Part shown: positions 1-11,452 of the stretch, one piece after another
Layout: every line of letters begins with the position of its first letter
Position numbering within the stretch: position 1 is the first letter of the stretch
Source of the DNA: Mycobacterium fragae
Lineage (GTDB): Bacteria; Actinomycetota; Actinomycetes; Mycobacteriales; Mycobacteriaceae
NCBI RefSeq assembly: GCF_002102185.1
Contig: NZ_LQOW01000020.1
Coordinates: forward strand, 1 to 64,000
Reading direction: 5' to 3'
Length of the DNA: 64,000 nucleotides
The notes under the pieces: model-generated
What the model was told of the DNA's origin: nothing
The model's input: only the letters and a program-made list of their open reading frames with translations
Database searches by the model: none
Position numbers and translations under genes: made by a program

Positions 1-75
1 CCGAACCCGGAAGCTAAGCCTGCCAGCGCCGATGATACTACCCAACCCGGGTGGAAAAGTAGGACACCGCCGAAC
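1..75 (+). rRNA. rrf: 5S ribosomal RNA, 3' part
   Basis: This is the last two thirds of a mycobacterial 5S rRNA, recognisable from the conserved block with GGAAGCTAAGCC near the left edge and GGTGGAAAAGTAGGACACCG before the 3' end. The 5' part lies outside the window. The exact 3' end is set at the AACA-type terminus to within a few bases. It must be the last gene of an rRNA operon (16S-23S-5S) entering from the left, and a strong terminator follows. Confidence 0.95.
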
Positions 76-82
76 ACACACC

Positions 83-113
83 AAAAAAGGGCACCCACAA
101 GGTGCCCTTTTTT
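83..113 (+). terminator. Intrinsic terminator of the rRNA operon
   Basis: A 7-bp GC stem, GGGCACC at 89-95 and GGTGCCC at 101-107, has a 5-base loop. It is preceded by six A (83-88) and followed by six T (108-113), so the A and T tracts can extend the stem. It is the only hairpin with a proper U-tract found in the window and lies about 10 bases after the 5S rRNA. Confidence 0.93.
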
Positions 114-225
114 AACACACAAAAAATGCACATTTTTGAAAATGAATTTGTGGCCGAACAGCGTGAGCGCGGTGCCCGTATCCTCTGATACGGGAACGGC
201 AAATCGATTCGAGGGAACGGTACGA

Positions 226-1014
226 GTGGTCGAGAACGCGCACGGCGGAAACGGCGAGCGGCGACCGAAGCGGGGGCCGCGTTCTGGCGTACCTCAGTCG
301 GGCCCGGGCCGGGCGCGCAGAGCGCAGCCCCAGCATTCGTCCGGCGACGATCGCGGCGCCCCGACCATTCCGCCAGGCCTCGAGGCAAGCCAGTTGGCAC
401 CCGAAATCCGGCGGGAGCTCAGCACTTTGGATCGCGCAACCGCCGACGCGGTAGCCCGCCACCTGGTGGCCGCCGGTGAGCTGATCGACGACGACCCCGA
501 AGCCGCGCTGAGCCACGCGCGTGCTGCCCGCGCCCGGTCGGGCCGCATCGCCGCCGTCCGCGAGGCCGTCGGGATTGCCGCCTACCAGTGCGGCGACTGG
601 GCGCAAGCGCTGGCCGAATTGCGGGCGGCCCGTCGGATGGGCAGTAAGTCGCCACTGCTTCCGCTGATCGCCGACTGTGAACGCGGCCTGGGCCGGCCAG
701 AGCGGGCATTGGAATTGGCGCGCGGACCCGAGGCAGCCCGACTCAGTGGCGACGAAGCCGACGAATTGCGCATCGTCGTCGCCGGTGCCCGCGCAGACCT
801 CGGTCAGCTAGAACAGGCCCTCACCATCTTGTCCACGCCGCAGCTGGACCCGGGCCGAATCGGCGCCACCGCCGCGCGGCTGTCCTACGCCTACGCCGAG
901 ACGCTGCTGGCACTCGACCGCGCAGACGAGGCGCTGCAATGGTTCCTGCGCGCCGCCGCCGCCGACGTCGACGGCGTCACCGATGCCGAAGACCGGGTCA
1001 GCGAGCTGAGCTGA
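226..1014 (+). CDS. TPR-like repeat protein (Rv1691 homologue)
   Basis: A 262-residue protein. Its first 60 residues are Arg/Gly/Pro rich and probably disordered. The rest is made of Ala/Leu-rich helical hairpins typical of tetratricopeptide repeats (for example AYQCGDWAQALAELRAARR and AETLLALDRADEALQWFLRA), suggesting a protein-binding scaffold. GTG 226 was chosen because GAGGG lies just upstream and the N-terminus VVENAHGG resembles the M. tuberculosis protein; an ATG at 136 in the same frame falls too close to the rRNA terminator. It is the first gene of the run leading to tlyA, with a single base before the phosphatase gene. The partner is unknown. Confidence 0.85.
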   Translation: MVENAHGGNGERRPKRGPRSGVPQSGPGRARRAQPQHSSGDDRGAPTIPPGLEASQLAPEIRRELSTLDRATADAVARHLVAAGELIDDDPEAALSHARAARARSGRIAAVREAVGIAAYQCGDWAQALAELRAARRMGSKSPLLPLIADCERGLGRPERALELARGPEAARLSGDEADELRIVVAGARADLGQLEQALTILSTPQLDPGRIGATAARLSYAYAETLLALDRADEALQWFLRAAAADVDGVTDAEDRVSELS

Positions 1015-1015
1015 C

Positions 1016-2020
1016 GTGGGAACACTTGCGCAGCAACACGATTGCCTGCTTCTTGATCTGGACGGGACGGTGTTCCGCGGGCATGAGCTCACTGAGGGCG
1101 CCGTGGAATCGTTGGACAAGGCGCCCAGCCGCAAGCTGTTCATCACCAACAACGCATCGCGCAGCGCGGAGGAGGTCGCTGCCCATTTGCGCGACCTCGG
1201 CCTCGCCGCGACCGCCGACTGCGTCGTCACCAGCGCCCAAAGCGCCGCCCACCTCTTGGCCGCCGAGCTACCTGCCAAGTCGCGAGTGTTGGTCGTCGGC
1301 ACCGAATCGCTGGCCGACGAGATCGCCGCCGTCGGGCTACGGCCTGTGCGCCTGTGGCAGGACAAACCGGACGCCGTGGTGCAGGGCCACTCCACCGAAA
1401 CGGCGTGGGCCAATCTTGCCGAGGCCGCCTTGGCCATCCGGGCCGGCGCCCTGTGGGTGGCGGCCAACGTCGACCCCACGTTGCCGACCGAACGCGGCCT
1501 GCTGCCCGGCAACGGGTCCATGGTGGCCGCGCTGAAAACCGCGACCGACGAAGAGCCCCGCGTGGCGGGTAAACCCTCGCCGACATTGATGACGGATGCC
1601 TTGGGCCGCGGTGAATTTCGCACACCGCTGGTAGTCGGTGACCGGTTGGACACGGATATCGCCGCCGCCAACGCCGCCGGGCTACCCAGCATGGTGGTGC
1701 TCACCGGTGCCAGTTCGACGCGGGATGTGGTGCACGCCAAGGACGGCCAACGCCCCACCTATATCGGCTACGACCTGCGCTCCCTGCATGAGCCCGCCGA
1801 TGCGCTCGCGGTGGGCCCGCAGCCGGCCTGGCGCGTCGAGACAGATGATGCGTCGATCACGGTCAGCAGCGGTCGCGACGAGGAGACCGGCGACGGGCTG
1901 TCGGTGGTGCGCGCCATCGCCAGTGCTGTATGGGAAGCCCACCTCGACGACCGACCCCTGCGCATCAAGGCCGGTGACGACACCGCGCAGGATGCCCTGC
2001 AGCGCTGGTCTCTGGCGTAA
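1016..2020 (+). CDS. HAD-superfamily IIA phosphatase (Rv1692, glycerol-3-phosphate phosphatase)
   Basis: A 334-residue HAD hydrolase. Motif I is DLDGTVF at residues 14-20 with the nucleophile and acid/base aspartates, motif II is the TNNAS segment, and the C-terminal motif is VVGDRLDTDI. A type IIA cap lies between. The M. tuberculosis orthologue Rv1692 is described as a D,L-glycerol 3-phosphate phosphatase that recycles polar heads of glycerophospholipids; that function is transferred here by orthology and synteny. About 60 residues after the HAD core form an extra C-terminal domain, as in Rv1692. It starts at a GTG one base after the previous stop, so translation is probably coupled. Confidence 0.9.
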   Translation: MGTLAQQHDCLLLDLDGTVFRGHELTEGAVESLDKAPSRKLFITNNASRSAEEVAAHLRDLGLAATADCVVTSAQSAAHLLAAELPAKSRVLVVGTESLADEIAAVGLRPVRLWQDKPDAVVQGHSTETAWANLAEAALAIRAGALWVAANVDPTLPTERGLLPGNGSMVAALKTATDEEPRVAGKPSPTLMTDALGRGEFRTPLVVGDRLDTDIAAANAAGLPSMVVLTGASSTRDVVHAKDGQRPTYIGYDLRSLHEPADALAVGPQPAWRVETDDASITVSSGRDEETGDGLSVVRAIASAVWEAHLDDRPLRIKAGDDTAQDALQRWSLA

Positions 2021-2042
2021 ATCGGATAGCGTAAGGAGCGCC

Positions 2043-2219
2043 ATGACTACCAATCCCGACCAGATTCGCGCTCAGATCGACGAGCTGCTCGCCGAGCTAC
2101 CCGATGCTGCCGACCATGAGAACGAGCTCGACGAGGCCAAACTCGAAGAGATAGCGCGCCGTCTTTCCGAGGCGCACGACATGCTGGTGCGCGCCCTGGA
2201 GTCGGCGGAGAAGGGGTGA
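2043..2219 (+). CDS. Small conserved acidic protein (Rv1693-like)
   Basis: A 58-residue acidic protein, almost entirely predicted helix, with heptad-like spacing of Leu/Ile/Ala (QIDELLAEL, LEEIARRLSEA), which suggests a short coiled coil. The ATG follows GTAAGGAGC, a good Shine-Dalgarno sequence. It lies between the phosphatase and tlyA, 7 bases before the tlyA start, in the same position as Rv1693. No function is known; co-translation with tlyA is the only clue. Confidence 0.82.
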   Translation: MTTNPDQIRAQIDELLAELPDAADHENELDEAKLEEIARRLSEAHDMLVRALESAEKG

Positions 2220-2226
2220 GTGCGCC

Positions 2227-3036
2227 GTGCCCCGGCGTACCCGTGTTGACGTCGAGCTGGTCCGGCGCGGGCTGGCGAGATCGCGCCAGCAGGCCGCCGA
2301 GTTGATCGGCGCCGGCAAGGTGAGCATCGACGGCATGCCGGCGGTCAAACCGGCCACCGCTGTCGCGGCAACCGCGGCACTTCGTGTGGCCGACGACGCC
2401 GACCGCAGCTGGGTGTCGCGCGGCGCCCACAAGCTCGTCGGGGCGCTCGAGACGTTCGGCATCAGCGTGCGGGGTCGGCGGTGCCTGGATGCGGGCGCGT
2501 CGACGGGTGGATTCACCGAAGTGTTGTTGGATCGCGGCGCTCGCGAAGTGATTGCCGCCGACGTGGGTTACGGCCAACTGGCCTGGTCGCTGCGATCCGA
2601 TCCTCGGGTGGTGGTCATCGAGCGGACCAACGTCCGCGAGCTGTCACCTGATGTGATCGGCGGTCCCGTCGAGGCGATAGTCGCCGACCTGTCGTTCATC
2701 TCGCTGACCACGGTGTTGCCCGCGTTGATTGGCTGTGCGTCGCCGGACGCGGATATTGTTCCCATGGTGAAGCCGCAGTTCGAGGTGGGCAAAGGACAGG
2801 TGGGTGCGGGCGGCGTGGTGCACGATCCCGAGCTGCGCGCCAGCTCGGTGCTCACCGTCGCGCGTCGCGCCGAACAGCTGGGGTGGCACACCGTCGGCGT
2901 CACCGCGAGCCCGCTGCCCGGTCCGTCGGGCAACGTCGAATACTTCCTGTGGCTACGCACCGACACCGATCGCGGTTTCTCCGGTGCTGATCTGGAGCAT
3001 GCGGTGCACAAAGCGGTCAGCGAGGGACCGCAATGA
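2227..3036 (+). CDS. tlyA: 16S/23S rRNA 2'-O-methyltransferase TlyA
   Basis: A 269-residue protein with an N-terminal S4 RNA-binding domain (residues about 4-60), a short linker with RSWV at 60-63 (the counterpart of the RAWV linker important for SAM binding in M. tuberculosis TlyA), and an FtsJ-like Rossmann methyltransferase whose motif I is [15 protein letters not shown] at 86-100. TlyA methylates 2'-O positions in helix 44 of 16S rRNA and helix 69 of 23S rRNA; its loss gives capreomycin resistance in mycobacteria. The GTG start lies 7 bases after the small gene, and the stop overlaps nadK by ATGA. Confidence 0.95.
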   Translation: MPRRTRVDVELVRRGLARSRQQAAELIGAGKVSIDGMPAVKPATAVAATAALRVADDADRSWVSRGAHKLVGALETFGISVRGRRCLDAGASTGGFTEVLLDRGAREVIAADVGYGQLAWSLRSDPRVVVIERTNVRELSPDVIGGPVEAIVADLSFISLTTVLPALIGCASPDADIVPMVKPQFEVGKGQVGAGGVVHDPELRASSVLTVARRAEQLGWHTVGVTASPLPGPSGNVEYFLWLRTDTDRGFSGADLEHAVHKAVSEGPQ

Positions 3037-3956
3037 CGCGTGAACGCACCGTCCTGCTGGTGGTCCACACCGGACGTGAGGAGGCCACCGACACTGCCCG
3101 GCGCGTGGAAAAAGTGCTGGGCGACAACGGGATTGGCCTGCGAGTGCTGTCAGCGGAGGCCGTCGACCGGGGCTCGCTGCATCTGGCCCCTGACGACATG
3201 CGGGCGTTGGGCGTCGACATCGAGGTGGTCGACGCGGATCCCCACGCCGCGGAGGGCTGCGAGCTCGTGGTGGTACTGGGCGGGGACGGCACCTTTCTGC
3301 GGGCCGCGGAACTCGCACGCAACGCGAGCATTCCGGTGCTGGGTGTCAACCTGGGCCGGATCGGTTTCCTGGCTGAGGCAGAGGCGGAGGCCATCGACAC
3401 GGTGCTCGAGCACATCGTCGCCCGCAGCTACCGGGTGGAAGAGCGGTTGACGCTCGACGTCGCGGTGCGACTCCAGGGCGAGGTCATCGACCGGGGCTGG
3501 GCGCTCAACGACGCCAGCCTGGAAAAGGGACCGCGGCTGGGTGTGCTCGGGGTGGTCGTCGAAGTCGATGGCAGACCGGTGTCGACATTCGGCTGCGACG
3601 GGGTTCTGGTGTCAACCCCGACCGGCTCCACCGCGTATGCATTCTCCGCGGGCGGGCCGGTGCTGTGGCCGGATCTCGAGGCGATCCTGGTGGTGCCCAA
3701 CAACGCTCACGCGCTGTTCGCCCGGCCCATGGTCACCAGCCCCGACGCCGCGATTGCAATCGAAATCGAAGCGGACGGGCACGACGCACTGGTGTTCTGC
3801 GACGGCCGCCGGCAGATGCTGGTACCCGCCGGTGGACGGCTGGAGGTGACGCGCTGCGACACCGCGGTGAAATGGGCACGGCTGGACAGTGCGCCGTTCA
3901 CCGACCGCCTGGTGCGCAAGTTCCGCTTGCCCGTGGCCGGCTGGCGCGGTGAATAA
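3033..3956 (+). CDS. nadK: NAD kinase
   Basis: A 307-residue ATP/polyphosphate-NAD kinase (PpnK, Rv1695). The diagnostic GGDGT lies at 83-87, followed by the NAD-binding segment with LNDASLEKG and the Gly-rich [15 protein letters not shown] motif. It phosphorylates NAD to NADP in the cytoplasm. The ATG overlaps the tlyA stop by 4 bases, and recN follows after 12 bases, so tlyA-nadK-recN behave as one unit, as in M. tuberculosis. Confidence 0.96.
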   Translation: MTRERTVLLVVHTGREEATDTARRVEKVLGDNGIGLRVLSAEAVDRGSLHLAPDDMRALGVDIEVVDADPHAAEGCELVVVLGGDGTFLRAAELARNASIPVLGVNLGRIGFLAEAEAEAIDTVLEHIVARSYRVEERLTLDVAVRLQGEVIDRGWALNDASLEKGPRLGVLGVVVEVDGRPVSTFGCDGVLVSTPTGSTAYAFSAGGPVLWPDLEAILVVPNNAHALFARPMVTSPDAAIAIEIEADGHDALVFCDGRRQMLVPAGGRLEVTRCDTAVKWARLDSAPFTDRLVRKFRLPVAGWRGE

Positions 3957-3968
3957 CGGTGCTGCCCG

Positions 3969-5735
3969 GTGCTTAGTGAAATCCGGATCGAGTCGCTGGG
4001 CTCCATCAGCGTCGCGACGGCCGAGTTCGACCGCGGGCTAACGGTGCTGACCGGCGAAACCGGTACCGGCAAGACCATGGTGGTCACCGGACTGCACCTA
4101 CTCGGTGGTGCCCGCGCCGACGCCGCCCGGGTGCGCTCCGGGGCCGACCGAGCCGTCGTCGAAGGACGCTTCACCACAGTCGATCTCGACGACAAGGCGG
4201 CCGCGCAGATCGACGAGATGCTGGCGAGCTCGGGCGCCGAGCGCGACGAGGACGGCAGCATCATCGCGCTGCGCTCGGTCAATAGGGACGGGCCGTCCCG
4301 GGCGTACCTGGGGGGCCGCAGCGTGCCCGCCAAATCGCTGAGCGGATTCACCACCGAGTTGCTCACCCTGCACGGGCAGAACGACCAGCTGAGGCTGATG
4401 CGGCCCGACGAGCAACGCGGCGCACTCGACCGCTTCGCGGGCGTCGGCGCCCGGCTGGAGCGCTACCGGAAACTGCGGGACGCATGGCAGTTGGCGCGCC
4501 GGGATCTCCTTGACCGCAGCAGGCGGGCGCGCGAATTGGCTCAGGAGGCCGACCGGCTGAAGTTCGCGCTCCACGAGATCGACACCGTCAACCCGGCGCC
4601 CGGCGAGGACGACGCGCTGATCGCCGACATCCGCCGGCTCTCGGAGCTGGACGCGCTGCGCGAGGCGGCGGCCGAGGCTCGCGCGGCGCTGTCCGGGGCG
4701 GGCGACGACAGCGCTGCATCCGCGCCGCCCTCAGCAGCCGACAGTCTGGGGCGGGCGAAGACGGCGCTGGAGTCGACGGACGACGTCACGCTGCGGGGTC
4801 TGGGGGGTCAACTCGGCGAGGCGCTCACGATGGTCAACGACGTTGCCCGCGAGCTCGCCGACTACCTGGACGAGCTGCCTGCCGACGCCAGCGCACTGGA
4901 CGCCAAGCTCGCCCGGCAAGCCGAGCTGCGCACCCTCACCCGCAAGTACGCCGCCGACATCGACGGCGTGCTGGCCTGGGCCGGTGAATCGCGAGATCGA
5001 CTGGCTCGCTTAGACGTATCCGAAGAAGCGCTGGCCGGGCTGCAACGCCGCGTCGACGAACTGGCGGCCCAATTAGCCGATGCCGCAACCGAACTCAGCA
5101 AGACCCGCAGCCAGGCGGCCAAGCGACTGGCCAAAGACATCACAAATGAGCTGTCCGGCCTGGCGATGGCCGACGCCGAGTTCACCGTCACGGTCACGAC
5201 CATGCAGGCGAACGACGACGACCCCGCCGCCCTGGCGCTGCCCTCCGGCGCGGTTGTCCATGCCGGCGGCGACGGTGTCGATCAGGTCGAGTTCGGCTTC
5301 GCCGCGCACCGCGGCACGGCGGTCCTGCCGCTGTCCAAGAGCGCATCGGGCGGTGAGCTGTCCCGGGTGATGCTGGCCCTGGAAGTGGTGCTGTCGGCGT
5401 CGATACCCGGCACAACCATGGTGTTCGACGAGGTCGACGCAGGCGTCGGCGGCCGCGCGGCGGTGCAGATCGGACGGCGGCTGGCGCGGCTGGCCCGCAC
5501 CCGCCAAGTCATCGTGGTCACGCATTTGCCGCAGGTCGCCGCCTACGCCGACGTGCATCTGATGGTGGACAGCGCAGCACGAGGCGGTGCCAGCAGCGTG
5601 CAACGGCTGGACGGCGAGGAGCGGGTGGCCGAGCTGGCCAGGATGCTCGCCGGCCTGGGGGAGTCCGACAGTGGCCGGGCCCACGCGCGCGAACTGCTCG
5701 AGGCCGCTCGAGGTGATCGGATCGCAACCTCCTAA
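3969..5735 (+). CDS. recN: DNA repair protein RecN
   Basis: A 588-residue SMC-like ATPase. Walker A is GETGTGKT at 29-36, followed by the LHGQNDQLRL segment, a long central coiled coil rich in Ala/Glu/Arg, and the C-terminal ABC signature (SASGGELSRVMLALE) and Walker B (TMVFDEVDAGVGG). RecN acts in recombinational repair of double-strand breaks. GTG 3969 lies 12 bases after nadK and gives the expected N-terminus LSEIRIESLGSI. Confidence 0.96.
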   Translation: MLSEIRIESLGSISVATAEFDRGLTVLTGETGTGKTMVVTGLHLLGGARADAARVRSGADRAVVEGRFTTVDLDDKAAAQIDEMLASSGAERDEDGSIIALRSVNRDGPSRAYLGGRSVPAKSLSGFTTELLTLHGQNDQLRLMRPDEQRGALDRFAGVGARLERYRKLRDAWQLARRDLLDRSRRARELAQEADRLKFALHEIDTVNPAPGEDDALIADIRRLSELDALREAAAEARAALSGAGDDSAASAPPSAADSLGRAKTALESTDDVTLRGLGGQLGEALTMVNDVARELADYLDELPADASALDAKLARQAELRTLTRKYAADIDGVLAWAGESRDRLARLDVSEEALAGLQRRVDELAAQLADAATELSKTRSQAAKRLAKDITNELSGLAMADAEFTVTVTTMQANDDDPAALALPSGAVVHAGGDGVDQVEFGFAAHRGTAVLPLSKSASGGELSRVMLALEVVLSASIPGTTMVFDEVDAGVGGRAAVQIGRRLARLARTRQVIVVTHLPQVAAYADVHLMVDSAARGGASSVQRLDGEERVAELARMLAGLGESDSGRAHARELLEAARGDRIATS

Positions 5736-5748
5736 ATCGTTCCCACCC

Positions 5749-5773
5749 TGTGACAAATGTGACACGATATAAC
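5749..5773 (+). promoter_or_regulatory. Candidate promoter of the steA-mctB unit
   Basis: The 103-base gap after recN contains two direct copies of TGTGACA (5749-5755 and 5758-5764, 9-base period) followed by TATAAC at 5768-5773, which resembles a sigma-A -10 element. A transcript would start near 5780 and leave a leader of about 60 bases before the ATG at 5839. The repeat is direct, not a palindrome, so it does not match a Crp-type TGTGA-N6-TCACA site. Confidence 0.4.
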
Positions 5774-5838
5774 TTCTGAGGCTGTTGTTACGGCGCGCCT
5801 CCCCGGCGAGGCGGCGGTTCACCGACAGAATCGCCCCC

Positions 5839-7020
5839 ATGAAGATGTCAGCGCTTCTATCTCGTAATACGTCGCGCCCCGGTGTGGTCGGCACCGCCCG
5901 GGTTGACCGCGACATCGACCGCCTGCTGCGACGCGTGAGCCCCGGCGACATCGTGGTCCTCGATGTGCTGGACCTGGACCGGATCACGGCCGATGCGCTC
6001 GTCGACGCCGATATCGCAGCTGTCATCAACGCCTCCCCGTCGGTATCGGGCCGCTATCCCAACCTCGGCCCGGAAGTGTTGGTGGCCAACGGCGTCACCC
6101 TCATCGACGAGACCGGGCCCGAGGTCTTCAAGAAGATCAAGGACGGCGCCAAAGTCCGGCTTTACAACGGCGGGGTGTACTCGGGCGACCGGCGGCTCAT
6201 CCACGGCACCGAGCGCACCGACCACGACATCGCAGACCTGATGCAGGAAGCCAAGAGCGGCCTGGTCGCCCACCTGGAGGCGTTCGCCGGCAACACCATC
6301 GAGTTCATCCGAAGCGAGAGCCCGCTGCTGATCGACGGGATCGGCATCCCGGACGTCGCCACCGACTTGCGCCGCCGTCATGTCGTGGTGGTCTCCGACG
6401 AGCCGCATGCCGCTGATGACCTCAAGCGACTCAAACCGTTCATCAAGGAGTATCAGCCCGTCCTGGTCGGGGTCGGCACCGGCGCAGATGTGTTGCGCAA
6501 AGCGGGGTATCGCCCGCAACTGATCGTCGGCGATCCCACCTCCCTGAGTGCCGAAGTCCTCAAATGCGGCGCGGAGGTGGTGCTCCCCGCCGACGCCGAC
6601 GGCCATGCGCCGGGCCTGGAACGCATCCAGGATCTGGGTGTGGGCGCGATGACGTTTCCCGCCGCGGGTTCACCCACGGACCTGGCGCTGCTGCTGGCCG
6701 ATCACCACGGCGCCGCGCTGCTGGTGACCGCCGGGCACAGCGCCAACATCGAGACGTTCTTCGACCGGACGCGCCAGCAGAGCAACCCCTCGACGTTCCT
6801 CACCCGGCTGCGCGTGGGGGAGAAACTGGTGGACGCCAAGGCGGTTGCCACGCTGTACCACAACCGGATCTCGGCCGGCGCCATTGCCTTGTTGATTCTG
6901 ACGATGCTGATCACGGTCATCGTCGCGCTATGGGTGTCGCGCACCGACGCTGTGGTCCTGCATTGGATCGTCGAGTACTGGAACCGCTTCTCGCTGTGGG
7001 TGCAGCACTGGCTTCCGTAG
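5839..7020 (+). CDS. steA: SteA-like septation protein (Rv1697)
   Basis: A 393-residue protein nearly identical in segments to Rv1697. It has a thiamin-pyrophosphokinase-like fold region (VGVGTGADVLRKAGY, IVGDPTS) and one C-terminal membrane helix (about 355-375, ISAGAIALLILTMLITVIVA) with a short aromatic tail. Orthologues in Corynebacterium glutamicum (SteA/SteB) act in cell separation by promoting peptidoglycan hydrolysis at the septum; that role is inferred here. The ATG giving MKMSALLSRNTSRPG was chosen over a start 18 codons upstream because it matches Rv1697. mctB (SteB counterpart) follows after 13 bases. Confidence 0.88.
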   Translation: MKMSALLSRNTSRPGVVGTARVDRDIDRLLRRVSPGDIVVLDVLDLDRITADALVDADIAAVINASPSVSGRYPNLGPEVLVANGVTLIDETGPEVFKKIKDGAKVRLYNGGVYSGDRRLIHGTERTDHDIADLMQEAKSGLVAHLEAFAGNTIEFIRSESPLLIDGIGIPDVATDLRRRHVVVVSDEPHAADDLKRLKPFIKEYQPVLVGVGTGADVLRKAGYRPQLIVGDPTSLSAEVLKCGAEVVLPADADGHAPGLERIQDLGVGAMTFPAAGSPTDLALLLADHHGAALLVTAGHSANIETFFDRTRQQSNPSTFLTRLRVGEKLVDAKAVATLYHNRISAGAIALLILTMLITVIVALWVSRTDAVVLHWIVEYWNRFSLWVQHWLP

Positions 7021-7033
7021 GACGGCACACGAC

Positions 7034-7984
7034 GTGATATCCCTACGCCAGCACGCGATTTCGCTGGCCGCCGTGTTTTTGGCGCTGGCGGTCGGGGTTG
7101 CGCTGGGCTCCGGCTTGCTCTCTGACACCTTGCTGTCAAGCTTGCGTGACGAATCCCGAAATCTGCACGGCCAAATCAACGCGCTCAACGACCAGAAGAA
7201 TGTGTTGAACGAAAAGCTGGGTTCGGCAAACGCATTCGACACCCAGATGGCCGTCCGCATCGTGCATGGGGCACTGGCCGGCAAGTCGGTGGTGGTCTTC
7301 CGCGCCCCGGACGCAGCGGATGACGATGCCGACGCTGTGTCAAAACTCATCGGGCAGGCCGGCGGAACGGTAACCGGGACAGTGTCGTTGACCCAGGAGT
7401 TCGTCGACGCCAACTCCGCGGAGAAACTGCGTTCGGTGGTCAACTCTTCGATCGTGCCGGCGGGTGCCCAATTGAGCACCAAGCTGGTCGACCAAGGCTC
7501 GCAGGCCGGAGACCTGCTGGGAATCGCCTTGCTGATCAACCGGGATCCCGCGGTTGCGCCGGTCGACGACGCGCAGCGCGATACCGTATTGGCGGCACTG
7601 CGCGACACCGGCTTCGTCACGTTCAAGGCAAACGGCACCGAACACATCGGCGCGGCGAACGCCGCGGTGGTCATCACCGGCGGCGCCCTCGGCGACGACG
7701 CCGGCAACCAGGGCGTCAGCGTCGCGAGGTTCGCCGCCGCGCTCGCGCCCCACGGCGCGGGTGTGCTGCTCTCCGGCCGCGACGGCTCGTCGACGGGAAC
7801 GGCCGCGGTCGCGGTGGCCCGCGCCGATGCAGCAGTGACGTCGGCGATCAGCACGGTCGACGACCTGGATGCCGAATCGGGCCGCATCACCGCGGTGCTG
7901 GGCGTGGCGGACCTGGTCAACGGCGGCCATCCCGGTCAGTACGGCACCGGTCACGGCGCCACCGGCATCACCGTCGTACAGTAG
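7034..7984 (+). CDS. mctB: MctB/SteB-like copper transporter, envelope protein (Rv1698)
   Basis: A 316-residue protein with an N-terminal hydrophobic segment (ISLAAVFLALAVGVALGSGLL, about 9-29) that is a signal anchor or uncleaved signal, followed by a coiled-coil stretch (LRDESRNLHGQINALNDQK) and an extracytoplasmic domain. Rv1698/MctB was described as a mycobacterial copper transport protein of the outer envelope, while the corynebacterial orthologue SteB works with SteA in cell separation. The pairing here, 13 bases after steA, fits either role. The GTG start matches the family N-terminus. Confidence 0.87.
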   Translation: MISLRQHAISLAAVFLALAVGVALGSGLLSDTLLSSLRDESRNLHGQINALNDQKNVLNEKLGSANAFDTQMAVRIVHGALAGKSVVVFRAPDAADDDADAVSKLIGQAGGTVTGTVSLTQEFVDANSAEKLRSVVNSSIVPAGAQLSTKLVDQGSQAGDLLGIALLINRDPAVAPVDDAQRDTVLAALRDTGFVTFKANGTEHIGAANAAVVITGGALGDDAGNQGVSVARFAAALAPHGAGVLLSGRDGSSTGTAAVAVARADAAVTSAISTVDDLDAESGRITAVLGVADLVNGGHPGQYGTGHGATGITVVQ

Positions 7985-8028
7985 CCCCGTCACAGGGCGT
8001 GTTAGCCGCGACCCGGCAGCGTCGGTGT

Positions 8029-10479
<2,451 letters not shown>

Positions 10480-10483
<4 letters not shown>

Positions 10484-11427
10484 CCACGCTGGCGCCGCCG
10501 CTGGAGACACAGCTGCAGGGTTACCTCGACCATCTGACGATCGAAAGAGGCGTGGCGGCAAACACATTGAGCTCCTATCGGCGCGATTTGCGCCGCTACT
10601 CCGAGCACCTCGCGATGCGCGGCATCGATGATCTGGCCAAGGTCAGTGAGGACGATGTCAGCGAATTCCTGGTCGCACTGCGGCGCGGAGATCCGGATTC
10701 CGGGATATCGCCGCTGTCGGCGGTGTCGGCGGCGCGGACACTGGTCGCGGTGCGTGGCCTGCATCGGTTCGCCGCCGCCGAGGGGCTCGCCGAACTCGAC
10801 GTGTCGCAGGCGGTGAAGCCGCCGACCCCAGGGCGTCGGCTGCCCAAAAGCCTCTCGGTCGACGAGGTGCTGGCCCTGCTGGACGGCGCCGGCGGCGACA
10901 GCCCCTCCGACGGGCCACTGACGCTGCGTAACCGGGCGCTGCTGGAACTCCTGTACTCCACCGGAGCGCGGATCTCCGAAGCCGTCGGCCTCGACGTCGA
11001 CGACATCGACACCCATGACCGTTCGGTGCTACTGCGCGGCAAGGGCGGCAAGCAGCGACTGGTGCCGGTGGGACGCCCGGCCGTCCAGGCGCTCGACGCG
11101 TATCTGGTCCGGGGTCGTCCGGAGCTGGCGCGTCGCGGCCGGGGAACGCCGGCCATCTTCCTCAACGCCCGCGGTGGGCGGTTGTCGCGGCAGAGCGCGT
11201 GGCAGGTGCTGCAGGACGCCGCCGAGCGCGCCGGCATCACCTCGGGGGTATCGCCTCACACGCTGCGGCACTCGTTTGCCACGCACCTGCTCGACGGCGG
11301 GGCCGACGTCCGCGTCGTCCAGGAGTTGCTGGGCCACGCGTCGGTGACCACGACGCAGATCTACACGCTGGTCACCATTCACGCGCTGCGTGAAGTCTGG
11401 GCCGGCGCCCATCCTCGCGCACACTAA
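10480..11427 (+). CDS. xerD: Site-specific tyrosine recombinase XerD
   Basis: A 315-residue tyrosine recombinase acting with XerC at dif to resolve chromosome dimers. An N-terminal SAM-like core-binding domain (about 8-105) is followed by the catalytic domain with Arg in TGARISE (R164), HTLRH (H260, R263), the LLGHAS His (H286) and the nucleophile Tyr in TTQIYT (Y295). All catalytic residues are present. The ATG overlapping the NUDIX stop was chosen over an upstream in-frame ATG because it fits Rv1701. Confidence 0.95.
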
Positions 11428-11452
11428 CTTCGGCGAGCGCGCATAGGCGCGA

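Noticed and set aside
5749..5764. Crp/Cmr binding site before the steA-like gene
   Set aside because: The two TGTGACA heptamers are in the same orientation; a Crp site needs an inverted TGTGA/TCACA pair.
11438..11451. Hairpin CGCGC-ATAG-GCGCG between xerD and the methyltransferase as a bidirectional terminator
   Set aside because: The stem is only 5 bp with no T-tract in either direction; too weak to call in GC-rich DNA.
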